DNA of 64,000 bases from Zeus faber (GCA_960531495.1 OY482865.1:13738287-13802286); one strand, 5' to 3'; counted from the stretch's first letter, positions 52,175 to 57,224 are shown. Numbers and translations are program-made. Notes: generated from the letters alone by a model not told the origin.

Positions 52175-52533
52175 CATTTTATTTATTGTGCACTTTTCAG
52201 GGTACTCAGACACTTCAGACCCTCAGATACATAAGTTAAACTGCTCATGAAAACATAAAACAGGCGGGATTAGCTACACATTAAAAACAGCTCTGAAAAG
52301 GTGAGTTATTGATTGTATTCCCCTGCATTGTTCTTCCAGGTACAGAAGTTGACCGTTGCCTGGAACCGATGGCGGAGGGCGACTGTGCAGAGTATGCGCT
52401 GCTCTGGTACTTCCATCCTCTTTCGGGAGAGTGTCGGCCGTTTGTGTTCGGCGGCTGTGGGGGAAACCAAAACCGTTTTCACACGAGACGGGAGTGCCAG
52501 AGGATCTGTGGCGAGCCGGCGAATGGTATATAA
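27..52533 (+). CDS. col7a1: Collagen type VII alpha-1-like chain, 3' part of a multi-exon gene (about 80 exons in window)
   Basis: This gene encodes the chain of anchoring-fibril-type collagen, secreted and placed at the epithelial basement membrane. I see long runs of Gly-X-Y coded by short exons, nearly all phase 0 with consensus splice sites, and two helical segments split by a central hinge. An NC2 region follows, then a terminal Kunitz domain and a TAA stop at 52531-52533. The order helix, hinge, helix, NC2, Kunitz is the known layout of collagen VII. The hinge start resembles the human hinge around its NVDRLL motif, and a urocortin gene follows as in mammals. Collagen XXVIII also ends in Kunitz but is much shorter and begins and ends with vWA domains, so it fits less well. 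The N-terminal NC1 part (vWA and fibronectin III repeats in the family) is not in the window. Teleosts may carry two copies, so a col7a1-like paralogue is possible. Exon coordinates are in the block entries below. Confidence 0.85.
190..835. mobile_element. MITE-like repeat with tccgga-rich inverted ends
   Basis: The motif tccgga and variants recur at both ends in opposite orientation: atccggatattacccggagg near 200, and gtccggacattattcggaca near 785, followed by gtgcatgtgtgaaagcagct. Such ends occur in a common teleost non-autonomous DNA element. It lies in an intron of the collagen gene. Exact borders and superfamily are not determined. Confidence 0.45.
1831..2030 (-). mobile_element. Fragment of the TGTGGCAG LTR family
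   Basis: It starts TGTGGCAGTTTCACTTG and carries the block 'caggga cctccggcac ... ttgtagacaccagtttattg', shared with the LTRs at 18866, 19277 and 55990. It breaks off around 2030, so it is a truncated solo LTR. Confidence 0.6.
3128..3237. repeat. Degenerate tandem repeat, about 27 bp, four units
   Basis: The unit is close to gcattgtgtgtttcaaacagca. Its copies vary in one part (tagaacagca, tcaaacagca, tgcaccgcag, tcgaacagca). Confidence 0.65.
3801..4000. other. Assembly gap (200 N)
   Basis: A run of exactly 200 N. The true size is unknown, and collagen exons between 1015 and 4524 may be lost here. Confidence 0.98.
4524..5332 (+). CDS. col7a1: col7a1 helical exons, block 1
   Basis: Four phase-0 exons: 4524-4604 (27 codons, starts [10 protein letters not shown]), 4693-4719 (GVPGVPADM), 5075-5119 ([15 protein letters not shown]) and 5258-5332 (25 codons). 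The 5258 exon holds a non-Gly-X-Y interruption, [13 protein letters not shown], inside the helix, and the 4693 exon ends with an interruption (PADM). Such breaks are normal for type VII collagen and give flexibility. All have GT donors and AG acceptors. Confidence 0.85.
5463..5985 (-). repeat. LTR (3' LTR of the minus-strand gypsy element)
   Basis: It begins TG and ends CA. The first ~170 bp match 8535-8715 with about three quarters identity by eye, including cagcacacagca, aaaggtttattta and aaagggaggaataat. That divergence points to an old insertion. Confidence 0.8.
6419..6802 (-). pseudogene. Gypsy integrase relic
   Basis: The minus-strand frame has [21 protein letters not shown] followed by [18 protein letters not shown]. 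This is the HHCC zinc-binding end of integrase with its Cys pair, then [11 protein letters not shown], the start of the core. Frameshifts follow. Confidence 0.82.
7084..7314 (-). pseudogene. Gypsy RNase H relic
   Basis: The minus-strand frame contains [18 protein letters not shown] and [19 protein letters not shown], the typical gypsy RNase H start and E-containing motif. It follows the RT relic, as expected. Confidence 0.88.
7483..8259 (-). pseudogene. Gypsy reverse transcriptase relic
   Basis: Minus-strand frame of 258 codons with RT hallmarks: [41 protein letters not shown] and the catalytic [11 protein letters not shown], then FLGYI. The frame stops just before the usual FLGFANFYR segment, which continues in the same frame beyond a stop codon, so the gene is dead. 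Confidence 0.92.
8535..8715 (-). repeat. Truncated 5' LTR of the gypsy element
   Basis: It matches the start of the LTR at 5463 and stops after gacaagctggta. An unrelated fish repeat follows. Confidence 0.75.
8716..9070. repeat. Unclassified interspersed fish repeat
   Basis: The phrases aatggtcaacggtcaaattcactgtgacctca and, later, ggtcaacttcactgtgacatca are internally repeated. They match a repeat type that I recall as common in teleosts. No coding capacity. Confidence 0.5.
9235..9382 (-). repeat. Retroelement 3' tail and (GA)n microsatellite
   Basis: atcagctttattggccaagc and acacatacaaggaatttg form a widespread fish retroelement 3' end read in reverse. They are followed by (GA)n with GC interruptions from about 9296 to 9380. 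Confidence 0.6.
9496..16468 (+). CDS. col7a1: col7a1 helical exons, block 2 (20 exons)
   Basis: Phase-0 exons: 9496-9591, 10212-10238, 10533-10586, 10874-10945, 11045-11104, 11464-11499, 11640-11684, 11864-11899, 12231-12275, 13077-13148, 13269-13301, 14308-14379, 14507-14566, 15127-15162, 15256-15336, 15486-15521, 15648-15692, 15818-15889, 16109-16135 and 16439-16468. Each opens with Gly (except 13269, which opens IIG) and reads Gly-X-Y with small interruptions (PGISIK, GIGIQG, DPAKG-IIG, DVADKG). Many exon lengths are multiples of 9 bp, typical of collagen genes. Exon 12231 carries an RGD (GDRGDVG). The donor at 14380 is the weak gttcaa. Introns contain a (TG)n tract and repeats listed separately. 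Confidence 0.85.
9625..9970 (-). mobile_element. Tc1/mariner transposon fragment with transposase N-terminus
   Basis: The minus-strand frame 9673-9864 reads [20 protein letters not shown] and continues through a helix-turn-helix-like region to [12 protein letters not shown], the N-terminal DNA-binding part of a Tc1-like transposase. The right end (acctgtcaatgcttttaatgttgtggctt) is the same inverted-repeat end as in the element at 38408-39132. The catalytic part is absent. Confidence 0.7.
12030..12070. repeat. (TG)n microsatellite
   Basis: About 20 TG units, preceded by gtgtgtatgtg. Confidence 0.9.
14226..14271. repeat. (TG)n microsatellite upstream of a splice acceptor
   Basis: About 23 TG units with one c. 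It lies 37 bp before the acceptor of collagen exon 14308. Confidence 0.9.
14825..15015 (-). repeat. LINE-like 3' end, minus strand
   Basis: tgattgattgatggagtctt and tagtccctcggggaaattca, read on the minus strand, give a typical fish LINE 3' end (gaatttcccc...gggactac) with a tandem ATCA tail. Confidence 0.5.
16576..16990. repeat. Interspersed repeat, taaagtggaaatccac family, copy 1
   Basis: It shares ordered blocks with 29036-29460 and 49090-49322: gctgcctttcactt, ggaccccaccaccagcag, agagcagcacatacattaca and aatggctgtt. It starts with aaagtggaaattcac. Probably a non-autonomous DNA transposon. Confidence 0.55.
17215..21596 (+). CDS. col7a1: col7a1 helical exons, block 3, up to the hinge (13 exons)
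   Basis: Phase-0 exons: 17215-17277, 17414-17452, 17676-17735, 18089-18121, 18775-18840, 19724-19768, 20371-20406, 20486-20512, 20607-20678, 20801-20863, 21108-21125, 21415-21450 and 21558-21596. The 21108 exon is only six codons (GSPGMK). Exons 20607 and 20801 carry a long interruption reading [10 protein letters not shown] then [14 protein letters not shown] before Gly-X-Y resumes with MGPPGAM. The last exon, [13 protein letters not shown], closes the first helix and leads into the hinge. The acceptor of exon 18775 is preceded directly by a (GT)n microsatellite instead of a pyrimidine tract. Confidence 0.83.
18709..18774. repeat. (TG)n microsatellite serving as polypyrimidine-tract substitute
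   Basis: About 31 uninterrupted TG units run straight into gcag and collagen exon 18775-18840. Confidence 0.92.
18866..19576 (-). mobile_element. Miniature LTR retrotransposon (TRIM-like) without genes
   Basis: Two direct repeats of about 289 and 300 bp (18866-19154 and 19277-19576) both begin TGTGGCAG and end CCCCACA. They enclose only about 122 bp. On the minus strand the internal part opens, one base after the LTR, with TGGCACCTGAACAGGGACTC (19256-19275). This is close to a tRNA-Lys primer-binding site (TGGCGCCCGAACAGGGAC). A moderately purine-rich stretch lies before the other LTR. There is no coding frame. The overall size and layout are those of TRIM elements, which are mobilised by other retrotransposons. 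I see no clean target duplication. Confidence 0.72.
19256..19275 (-). other. Primer-binding site of the TRIM-like element
   Basis: The reverse complement reads TGGCACCTGAACAGGGACTC. It differs from the tRNA-Lys3-type site at two transition positions and lies one base from the LTR edge. Confidence 0.65.
19968..20280. mobile_element. MITE with 'ggctgggcgatat' end
   Basis: It starts aaggctgggcgatatatcg and ends caagcagccctatta, short inverted ends. A related piece (gactagatatcgcct, agttaaatgttatctttat) lies at about 54305-54450. A common teleost hAT-like repeat. Confidence 0.55.
21267..21325. repeat. (GCGT)n microsatellite
   Basis: tgcgtgcgtgcg and related units, with minor variation, in the intron before exon 21415. 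Confidence 0.85.
21850..22461 (+). CDS. col7a1: col7a1 hinge, conserved proximal part (3 exons)
   Basis: Exons 21850-21885, 21976-22110 and 22363-22461, all phase 0, read [12 protein letters not shown], then [20 protein letters not shown] and 25 more residues, then [12 protein letters not shown] and 21 more. There is no Gly-X-Y. The pattern 'D-V-x-x-x-E-x-x-G-I-[RK]-x-x-x-L-[KR]-x-[IL]' matches the human collagen VII hinge as I remember it (around NVDRLLETAGIK). This is the best single argument that the gene is col7a1-like. The leucine-rich run looks like a short amphipathic helix. Confidence 0.8.
22944..23147 (+). CDS. col7a1: col7a1 hinge exon with five N-glycosylation sequons
   Basis: This 204-bp phase-0 exon (68 codons) starts after ttttcaag and ends before gtaaga. 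It begins [14 protein letters not shown] and ends [16 protein letters not shown]. The sequons NET, NRS, NLT, NST and NHS all lie within 68 residues, the last three within 12. This is dense for a collagen and suggests a glycosylated, extended spacer. No domain family was recognised. Confidence 0.75.
23400..24108 (+). CDS. col7a1: col7a1 hinge, strongly basic exon pair
   Basis: Exon 23400-23504 (35 codons, after gtgtttcag, before gtacag) ends in [19 protein letters not shown]. Exon 24064-24108 (15 codons, after gaaccag, before gtaaat) reads [15 protein letters not shown]. Joined, they give a Lys/Arg/His cluster that could bind heparan sulfate or pair with the acidic exon at the far end of the hinge; that is inference. 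Both introns carry low-complexity tracts (poly-C at 23923, poly-T at 24014). The second exon is short and less certain than the first. Confidence 0.68.
23923..23942. repeat. Poly-C tract
   Basis: About 20 consecutive C in a hinge intron. Confidence 0.9.
25510..30413 (+). CDS. col7a1: col7a1 hinge, series of short non-collagenous exons (7 exons)
   Basis: Phase-0 exons: 25510-25566 ([19 protein letters not shown]), 26047-26148 (34 codons, [18 protein letters not shown]...), 26323-26376 ([18 protein letters not shown]), 28113-28163 ([17 protein letters not shown]), 30002-30055 ([18 protein letters not shown]), 30177-30230 ([18 protein letters not shown]) and 30375-30413 ([13 protein letters not shown]). 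All have AG acceptors, good GT donors and lengths divisible by three. Four are 51-54 bp, the size of collagen exons, yet nearly all lack Gly-X-Y. Short PGVPGG and GTRGHTG pieces remain, so these may be decayed or diverged helical exons. No known domain is visible. Individual exons could be wrong without transcript support. Confidence 0.6.
26996..28074. mobile_element. DNA transposon relic with inverted ends (hAT-like)
   Basis: The left end is cagacctgccaacctggacg; the right end, reversed, is cagacctgccaaccttggg, so about 16 bp pair. The flanks are tgaatgac and ggaatgat, a 6-of-8 match that could be an 8-bp target duplication. A single left-end copy without partner occurs at about 5338-5420 (gacctgctaacctgcacgca). 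No intact transposase. The right end lies only 38 bp before hinge exon 28113. Confidence 0.6.
29036..29460. repeat. Interspersed repeat, taaagtggaaatccac family, copy 2
   Basis: It begins taaagtggaaatccacaac. It contains gctgcctttcacttg, ccgccaccaacaatgggaac and agaggagcacatgcataatg, also found at 49090-49322 and in part at 16576. Confidence 0.6.
30518..31075 (+). CDS. col7a1: col7a1 hinge, large Glu/Arg-rich exon
   Basis: This single 558-bp exon (186 codons) lies between ggtcctag and gtgaga and is far longer than any other exon here. By my count 52 of 186 residues are Glu and 12 Asp. The middle has blocks such as [20 protein letters not shown] that favour a single alpha-helix or coiled coil. 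The ends are Gly/Pro/Tyr-rich ([14 protein letters not shown]). The + strand is purine-rich throughout (ggagag repeats), so the segment may have grown by slippage. No stop interrupts the frame, and the phase fits both neighbours. Gly-X-Y resumes in the next exon. Confidence 0.72.
31255..32953 (+). CDS. col7a1: col7a1 helical exons, block 4, after the hinge (5 exons)
   Basis: Phase-0 exons: 31255-31290 ([12 protein letters not shown]), 31951-31977 (GEIGEKGQK), 32145-32204 (20 codons) and 32606-32731 (42 codons, starts [16 protein letters not shown]). A tentative 27-bp exon, 32927-32953 (STESTINPE), has good splice sites (atttcacag / gtattc). The last would be a helix break. Human collagen VII also has a short acidic interruption (VSVDEPGPG, from memory) in this part of the second helix, which supports the exon. 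The acceptors at 32145 and 32606 follow (TG)n and (TC)n tracts. Confidence 0.78.
32056..32140. repeat. (TG)n microsatellite next to a splice acceptor
   Basis: About 40 TG units end in ttctaag, the acceptor of collagen exon 32145. Confidence 0.92.
32558..32604. repeat. (TC)n microsatellite acting as polypyrimidine tract
   Basis: ctctgtctctgtctctctct leads into ccccag and exon 32606. Confidence 0.88.
33215..33670. mobile_element. Tigger/pogo-type MITE with TIRs and TA duplication
   Basis: The ends are CAGTGGTACCTCGACTTACG and, reversed, CAGGGGTACCTCGACTTACG, one mismatch in 20, each next to TA (33213-33214 and 33671-33672). Inside, on the minus strand near 33410, a frame reads [20 protein letters not shown] then [11 protein letters not shown], the N-terminus of a Tigger-like transposase. 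The rest is deleted. Confidence 0.88.
33836..34980. mobile_element. Decayed DNA-transposon relic
   Basis: It contains blocks typical of a common teleost DNA transposon: gttctctagcaggtcattgtatgc, actttacagatggcactatg and the end ggatgtccacatacttgagg. The opposite strand holds degenerate frames (34080-34391, 34310-34681) without a clear catalytic motif. Borders are approximate. Confidence 0.5.
35090..35195 (+). repeat. LINE 3' tail with (TCTTGAA)n
   Basis: catttcactgcatatctgta and gtatgtgacaaataaa are followed by aatcttg repeated about four times. The same tail recurs at about 37955-38043 and 42155-42232. Confidence 0.7.
35238..39762 (+). CDS. col7a1: col7a1 helical exons, block 5 (13 exons)
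   Basis: Phase-0 exons: 35238-35309, 35393-35428, 35516-35575, 36040-36084, 36176-36211, 36525-36560, 36718-36774, 37021-37092, 38063-38134, 38213-38248, 39347-39427, 39512-39565 and 39709-39762. All start with Gly. Helix breaks occur at GDSIPGDPG and [11 protein letters not shown]; the latter matches the human SAVILGPPG interruption in position. Exon 39347 reads [16 protein letters not shown]; it lines up with the human GVKGACGLDGEKGDKG segment, with His where human has the disulfide-forming Cys. The same exon carries KRGDQ (RGD). A Tc1-type MITE sits in the intron before 39347. Confidence 0.84.
37580..38045 (+). repeat. LINE 3' end, second copy of the same tail family
   Basis: The end reads gacatttcacttcatatata ... 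gtatgtgattaataaacatcttgaact. Upstream, T-rich sequence (ctttactgcacatatctgta) is typical of a fish LINE 3'UTR. It abuts collagen exon 38063 by about 17 bp. Confidence 0.62.
38408..39132. mobile_element. Tc1/mariner-type MITE with TIRs and TA duplication
   Basis: The left end is cacagatcagccacaacatt, the right end reversed is cactgatcagccacaacatt, and both are flanked by TA (38406-38407, 39133-39134). The right end matches the fragment at 9625-9970, so both belong to one family. No transposase frame remains inside. Confidence 0.85.
42507..42800 (+). pseudogene. DIRS-like reverse transcriptase relic
   Basis: A frame of about 97 codons with [20 protein letters not shown] (the catalytic YxDD is changed to YLND), then [20 protein letters not shown] and [11 protein letters not shown]. 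This is the order seen in fish DIRS RT. It continues in other frames (LGLMAALS..., [10 protein letters not shown]) toward RNase H. Confidence 0.75.
43379..43575. repeat. Inverted repeat at the DIRS 3' end
   Basis: gtttgggttctgctacaacc at 43379 pairs with the reverse complement of 43532-43575 (gggtttgtgctacaaccctg). The match runs about 40 bp, to tttacgaatgaagaa, with few mismatches and a loop of about 110 bp. Confidence 0.8.
43588..43830. repeat. Interspersed fish repeat
   Basis: catcctggccatcttggaag and agggatccctccctttgagg, followed by gtctctcattttt, resemble a frequent teleost repeat consensus. It ends near gactatactgtgatg. No gene. Confidence 0.5.
43859..47317 (+). CDS. col7a1: col7a1 helical exons, block 6, end of the second helix (5 exons)
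   Basis: Phase-0 exons: 43859-43921, 44592-44654, 44920-45036 (39 codons), 46631-46708 (26 codons) and 47264-47317 ([18 protein letters not shown]). Exon 44592 ends AAAAG followed by gctagt, so its intron would be GC-AG. Exon 44920 has RGDN. Exon 46631 has a helix break with a cysteine, RAKPCEQG, and ends in TRGDS. The break lines up with the human GERVVGAPG interruption, which has no Cys in the human sequence as I recall it. The introns contain a DIRS element upstream and Harbinger-like repeats. Confidence 0.82.
45365..46210. mobile_element. PIF/Harbinger-like MITE
   Basis: The ends are gcgaattcacaatgaatg and ggggtggattcacc. The part 45985-46205 (ccccttataaatgcgcttta, tctattagtgctgg, aatgaggctcatatgcg) is an inverted copy of 50105-50335. 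No transposase. Confidence 0.5.
47419..47460. repeat. (CA)n microsatellite
   Basis: About 20 CA units in the intron before the NC2 exon. Confidence 0.9.
47755..51973 (+). CDS. col7a1: col7a1 NC2 region before the Kunitz domain (3 exons)
   Basis: Exon 47755-47803 reads [16 protein letters not shown] and ends in phase 1. It lines up with the human NC2 start (LTEDDIRGFVRQEMSQHC), so its Cys is the likely partner in antiparallel-dimer disulfides. Exon 48694-48942 (249 bp, phase 1 to 1) begins [19 protein letters not shown] and is very acidic, with NTS and NRT sequons. Exon 51902-51973 (72 bp, phase 1 to 1) reads [20 protein letters not shown] then ANSS. The switch to phase-1 introns is expected for non-collagenous modules and fits the Kunitz exon. 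The intron from 48943 to 51901 is the longest in the C-terminal part. Confidence 0.78.
47917..47991. repeat. (TG)n microsatellite
   Basis: About 36 TG units with two CG interruptions, in the intron after the NC2 cysteine exon. Confidence 0.9.
49090..49322. repeat. Interspersed repeat, taaagtggaaatccac family, copy 3
   Basis: tgcctttcacttcttacacg, ggaccccgctaccaacaatg and gaggagcacatgcctaacat match copies 1 and 2. The end atggattaccacttta is the inverted terminal motif. Confidence 0.6.
49323..51901. other. Long C-terminal intron, mostly unassigned
   Basis: Apart from a Harbinger-like MITE at about 50105-50335 (ggggcatattcaccaaacg ... gcgcatttataagggt) nothing is recognised. A frame at 51541-51597 follows an acceptor but has no donor in the right phase. 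Confidence 0.55.
50105..50335. mobile_element. Harbinger-like MITE, inverted relative copy
   Basis: ggcatattcaccaaacgatt starts the element. gcctcgtacactagtgctaa and gcgcatttataagggt correspond, in reverse, to 45985-46205. Confidence 0.5.
52127..52172. repeat. (AAT)n microsatellite
   Basis: About 15 units of taa in the intron before the Kunitz exon. Confidence 0.9.
52340..52533 (+). CDS. col7a1: col7a1 terminal exon: Kunitz (BPTI-like) domain and stop
   Basis: This exon starts in phase 1 after ttcttccag. It encodes a complete Kunitz domain with the classic six-cysteine spacing C-x8-C-x15-C-x7-C-x12-C-x3-C, including [19 protein letters not shown]. It ends CGEPANGI and TAA at 52531-52533. 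The residue after the second Cys, the P1 position in inhibitory Kunitz domains, is Ala (GDCAEY), not Lys/Arg, so trypsin-type inhibition is unlikely. Human collagen VII has Thr there, as I recall. The human chain continues some 18 residues beyond the last Cys; here only eight follow. Confidence 0.93.
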
Positions 52534-55260
52534 ACACCTGACACGATTTGGGAAAGACTAGGAGCAATCGTCAGGAAACTGGGCTGCATCCGCTCAGTAC
52601 ACCGGGAGGTCGGAGTCGGCGAAGTAACACTTACATCAAACTATTGGATTTTGACTGCGGAAGCGAGCAGCTGCATCAAGTGGTATCCGTGACAGTTTAG
52701 CGTCAACCTGCCGTTACATCCAGCACAATATGACGCGTGTGTTGAACATTACTCAGCGGCATGTGAACGCTCATCACTCATCACTCAACTCTCTAAGACC
52801 CGTGTATTATACGACTTAACGTGGGGCTGGAGCAAGAAAGATCCCTGAGCCTTAAGGGCCGTCGGGGGTAACGGGTAGAATACGACTATTCACAAATAGA
52901 TGAATAGAACCGCTTATGTGCTAAACGCTGTGTGAACTCAAGGGCAACAGCCTGAGTTTTCAAATAGCTGGTTTGTGCATTTGAAATTGTTTTGAAAGAG
53001 CTTTTCAACAATTTGTGTCCGATGATCAAGTCTATGAAATCGGGATTCTACTGTAGTTGTGAGGTATCGGTTCTCGGCCACATGGTCAAGAGTGAACCGG
53101 TAAACTCAACAGACCGCTATTCAACAATGTTAAATATCGAGCTAAAAAGTGTCCTCTATTCTAATTCTATGACACGACATCTTATGAAAGCAAGCGAAAT
53201 CAACTTATTTTCCTTATTTTTCTAAACTGAATCTTGTGCTCACAGCATGCCACACAGCGCTGGGCCGAAAGCAATTAGCTGCTAATTGGATGACGGTTAT
53301 TGTGGGATATACTGTTGCAAGGCTGAAAATAATTATTGAAAACAGACTTGCTTAAAGTGTTTAGGGAGGAGAATATTTGATTAATCTAAACAAAATGGTC
53401 ATACACCAGAAATCTGGCCTAGCGCTCGAGACTTTAACCCCTGCTTCACCTCCACTTGCATAGATGTGTTGTTATAGACTCGTGGAAGGATGATGTACTC
53501 CTTGCTTGTGTAAGAAGCATAAAGCATCGTATTGAAATGTATGTTTATTCAGCACAGTGAACATCAATTCCCCGTCCTGGAAAACAACAGATTGGCCGAT
53601 TTCTGTCATTCCTCTAGATGAGAAGGATGACGGTGTCTACGCTACCTCTACTCTATTGGGAAATGATGAGTGAATTCACATGTATATTATTATGATGAAA
53701 ATATATAATACAATGTGATTCTTTCAGGGATAATACAACAAATGTCCACTATTTGACTTTTATCTCTTTATCTGGGTTTTTTTCCACAGGCATCAATATG
53801 TGATTAATGAGTCATTTTGTTTATCAAAAGCTTGTGATTAAAATAGTTTCTGATAAGAGTTGACCGAAACTGACTGGACGTATTCAAAAAAATCAAACAG
53901 GTTTAGACGTATTTTAGTGATTATAAGAATATGTCTCTACAGGCCTCGAACATTTCTTTTGCACAGAACAGTGTTTTTAAATGTGATTTGATGTGTATAT
54001 AAGAGGGGTAGCAGTGCTTTTTTTATGGACATCGATTAACACTGCAATCTTAATACTTATACTAACTCTTAATACTAATACTTAATTTTTTTTGTAGAAA
54101 TTCCACTTCACTGTTGAAACACACCATTACGAACATAAATACATCTTTACAGTGAAATCTCAATGATCTTATGATGATCTTACACATGGTGGGTACATTT
54201 ATCCATATAGCATTGTTTGAAGTTAACAGCGTATACATCCCTGTGTACAAACAACACAAATGTGTTTATAAATGCGTTACTGTCTGTGTATGGGCCTGCC
54301 TTGTGAGTAGGACAGGCGAGACTAGATATCGCCTCAGGTTTTGGAAATCATAATGTGGTGACATAGTTAAATGTTATCTTTATAGCCGCGTTACAGTCAA
54401 GTAATGCAAGTCTCTGAACGTCACAGACTGCTCTAGCTGTTCTAATCAATGTTTTGAGTCAAGTCTTTTCCCAATACTCTTTCCTGGTACTTGAGGCTGC
54501 ATACAGGTATTGATTTTCAAACCCTGTGTCCCTGCATCCATACCCCCAGGCCACCTCACACAGCCCTCATACGCACTGGCAACTCATATCTCAGAATCTG
54601 CACTGCCCTGGTCAAGGGCGCCACCCAGTCAGTCTTTAATTCTTGGCTCCACATTTGGGAGTCGTGTTCCTCCCAGGCGTGTCACGACAGCACAGACACT
54701 CCCTGTGATGTGTACTGAAAGGGATCGCCTTTTCTCATCCACTCCTGTTTTATTTATTTTATTCGTGGCAATAGAGTCCCAACTGTGCAATGTTCATTAA
54801 GTGTGCTGCAAATATCTCTGGAGACCATTTGACAATTTATTTTGCATTGAGGGGGACGGGTGTCGGCATTGTGATTAAATGAGGCGCAACCTTATCAATC
54901 AACAAAAAAAAGTGATAGAAGCTGATTAAAAAAAAACAAAAAACCTCTCTCCACCCCTCTCTGTGCAGCCTAATTTGTCTTTATTCCAGTATGGAGCTAC
55001 TTCTAGTTAAGTTTTCAATTCACTGAACTGACACGCAGTGCCACTAGACTTAGCCACCGGCCGGTCATTTCCCAGGGTGGAACATGGAGACACTTGGTTT
55101 CAGCGCCGGTTAGGCGTGCATTTATTTATCAGCTTGGCTCGCTTTAATCAACAACCGAGGGGTGTGCTGGCCAAAAGGACAAACGTTAGTAATATTCGAA
55201 TGATAGTCATAAGACCGAACATAGAGGCAGAGCGTTGCATGCTTCTCCTCTGAGGCTTGC
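52534..55260. other. col7a1 3'UTR and spacer, nothing further recognised
   Basis: No AATAAA is found close to the stop. An ATTAAA at about 53837 is a possible poly(A) signal. Only a short MITE piece (about 54305-54450) is visible. Confidence 0.4.
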
Positions 55261-55269
55261 TTGTCGATT

Positions 55270-55560
55270 GTGGATCCTTCACTGCAAGACAGATGAACAT
55301 AAAAAAAACGTCCCGCCCCGAGTCGGCCCCAACTGTCGTCGCTTGGACGCCAATTGGGGCCAGGTGTGCAGCCGCGGGAAGAAAGCCCCACTGCTGTCCG
55401 CGGCTATGGACCTAAGCATCGAACTTTGAGACCGCATTCACCTTCCGGTAGTCTACGCAGAACCAGACTGGCCCATCGGGCTTACCCACCAGCGCGATGG
55501 TGCCAGACCAGTCACTTGTAGGCTCCTCTATCACCTCCCGCACCCGTCACGCCCACCGAA
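55270..55560 (-). pseudogene. Gypsy-type reverse transcriptase fragment
   Basis: The minus strand gives WSGTIALVGKPDGPVWFCVDYRKVNAVSKF with a shift nearby, the RT fingers region. It is a different family from the element at 5463. An LTR of the TGTGGCAG family lies just beyond (55990-56318). Confidence 0.65.
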
Positions 55561-55989
55561 GATCCCTCCTCACCACATGCCATGCAAAACACTTCATCAG
55601 TCTTCCGGCAAAACTCGATATCTACCCCCTTGGAAATTTACTTGGTAGGCCCCTTCCCGACTGGGGGAGGGGTCCGGCAGGCCGGCGACCCAAACCCCCT
55701 GGCTGCCCTCCATCAGGTGGCAGACCCTGGGGGGGGGGGGTCCACGGCAGGGCAGTCCCTGCAGCCCACGACTTAATTGGGTTATTTAAAGTCTTCTCAT
55801 TGTGCCGGTGTCGGGGGTTTCCCAGTCTGAATGGGGTGATTGTTTCCACACAAGTTGCAATAAAAAATAAACTTCTAATGTCATTTTGGCTCAGACAAAC
55901 GGTGGCCATTCAGATAATTTTCATATTTTCCGTGATTAGAATTCGTCTTTGCTCATGTCAACTCGTGCCACAATGGCACCTGAACCCAT

Positions 55990-56155
55990 TGTGGTAGATC
56001 CATCTGCCACACGCCACCCCGGTAAGTGTTTCCAGGGCCCTCTGGCACAGAGACACAGATGATGTGGTTGGAAACAAACCAGTTTATTGTAGAGAGTGGG
56101 CTGGATGGAACAGGCCTGGAGCAGATGGACAGCATGTCATGACAAGGACTCCTCT

Positions 56156-56189
<34 letters not shown>

Positions 56190-56318
56190 GATGGGGGTTT
56201 TACCTGTTTACCTTTTACCTACCAATTAACAAGCAACAGGTATGCAGCTACTCTGATCCTGGGGCCAATTACCTAGACCCAGGACAGGTGTGGCTGCCTA
56301 AACTACACCATCCCCACA
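55990..56318 (-). repeat. LTR of the TGTGGCAG family with internal (TG)n
   Basis: It starts TGTGGTAGATCC and ends ATCCCCACA. It shares ccagtttattgtagagagtg, caggtatgcagc and ggacaggtgtggctgc with the LTRs at 18866 and 19277. It is a third, longer copy (329 bp) because of a TG tract at 56156-56188. Confidence 0.7.
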
Positions 56319-57224
56319 CGGAGCTATGTTATAAAGATATTCATAAGAAAGCTTTTCAAGCCCTTTCTACTAACCCTTTGATGAATGTGAGAGCCTTACG
56401 TTTTACTGTACATCACGTGATAGGCTGGGATTGATACTGAGAAATAAAGGAAATGGATACTGTGAATGCAGCCAGGTCCTTTCTCCAGAATCATCAGTCG
56501 GTGTAATGGCAGCGCACATTATTTGGCACTGGCCATGAACTTCAGTGCTACAGTCATTTCATGGACATTGTTTAAAGAGCATTGGAGAGAGGAGGACATT
56601 TTATTACAGGATCAGTGAACGTGACCAGTCGCTCCGTCAATACTTTTGCTAAACTCGTGCTCAACCCGGCAGACACCCTGTTAGACCCCCACGCCTTGTG
56701 ATCCCCTCATTCTTCCATAATCTGCTGCGACACAAAAAAAGCGCCAGTTTCATCTGGTAGAACATGTACATTAGATCTTGTTATGCTGGAGAAACGGGCG
56801 CCAGATCATACCATGTAGTGAGGACACGATAGGATATAATAAGGGAGCGGAATACAATAAAATACATGTCAAATAAAAACACATTGTCTTTATTAAGGCA
56901 CTGTGTTTTAGGTTGGACCATTTTTTAAATACCGCGTCCGTCTACCGGCGCAGCCTTGAGCTGGAGCACTGTCCCCCTTTTGAGATCATCCCTATTTTAT
57001 ATGTTATCTAATGGTATATTATCAACAAATAAATTATAATAATGATAAAAGAAATAGGCTATGTGTAAGAATACATTCCCTTAAGACTGGTGGTCTGGAT
57101 TATTGGCTGAAAGCGGTGTCAAATAAATATCTGGTATTTAATTGGTTAATAAACATAAACCAAATCAGCCATGTGGCTTCTTAACGTCACGTCACGTGGC
57201 ACACACCCAATCTACCTGTAGCGG
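56319..57224. other. Spacer without recognised features
   Basis: AT-rich. A piece at 56850-56910 (aataaaatacatgtcaaata) resembles 61606-61640 and is probably shared repeat sequence. Confidence 0.4.
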
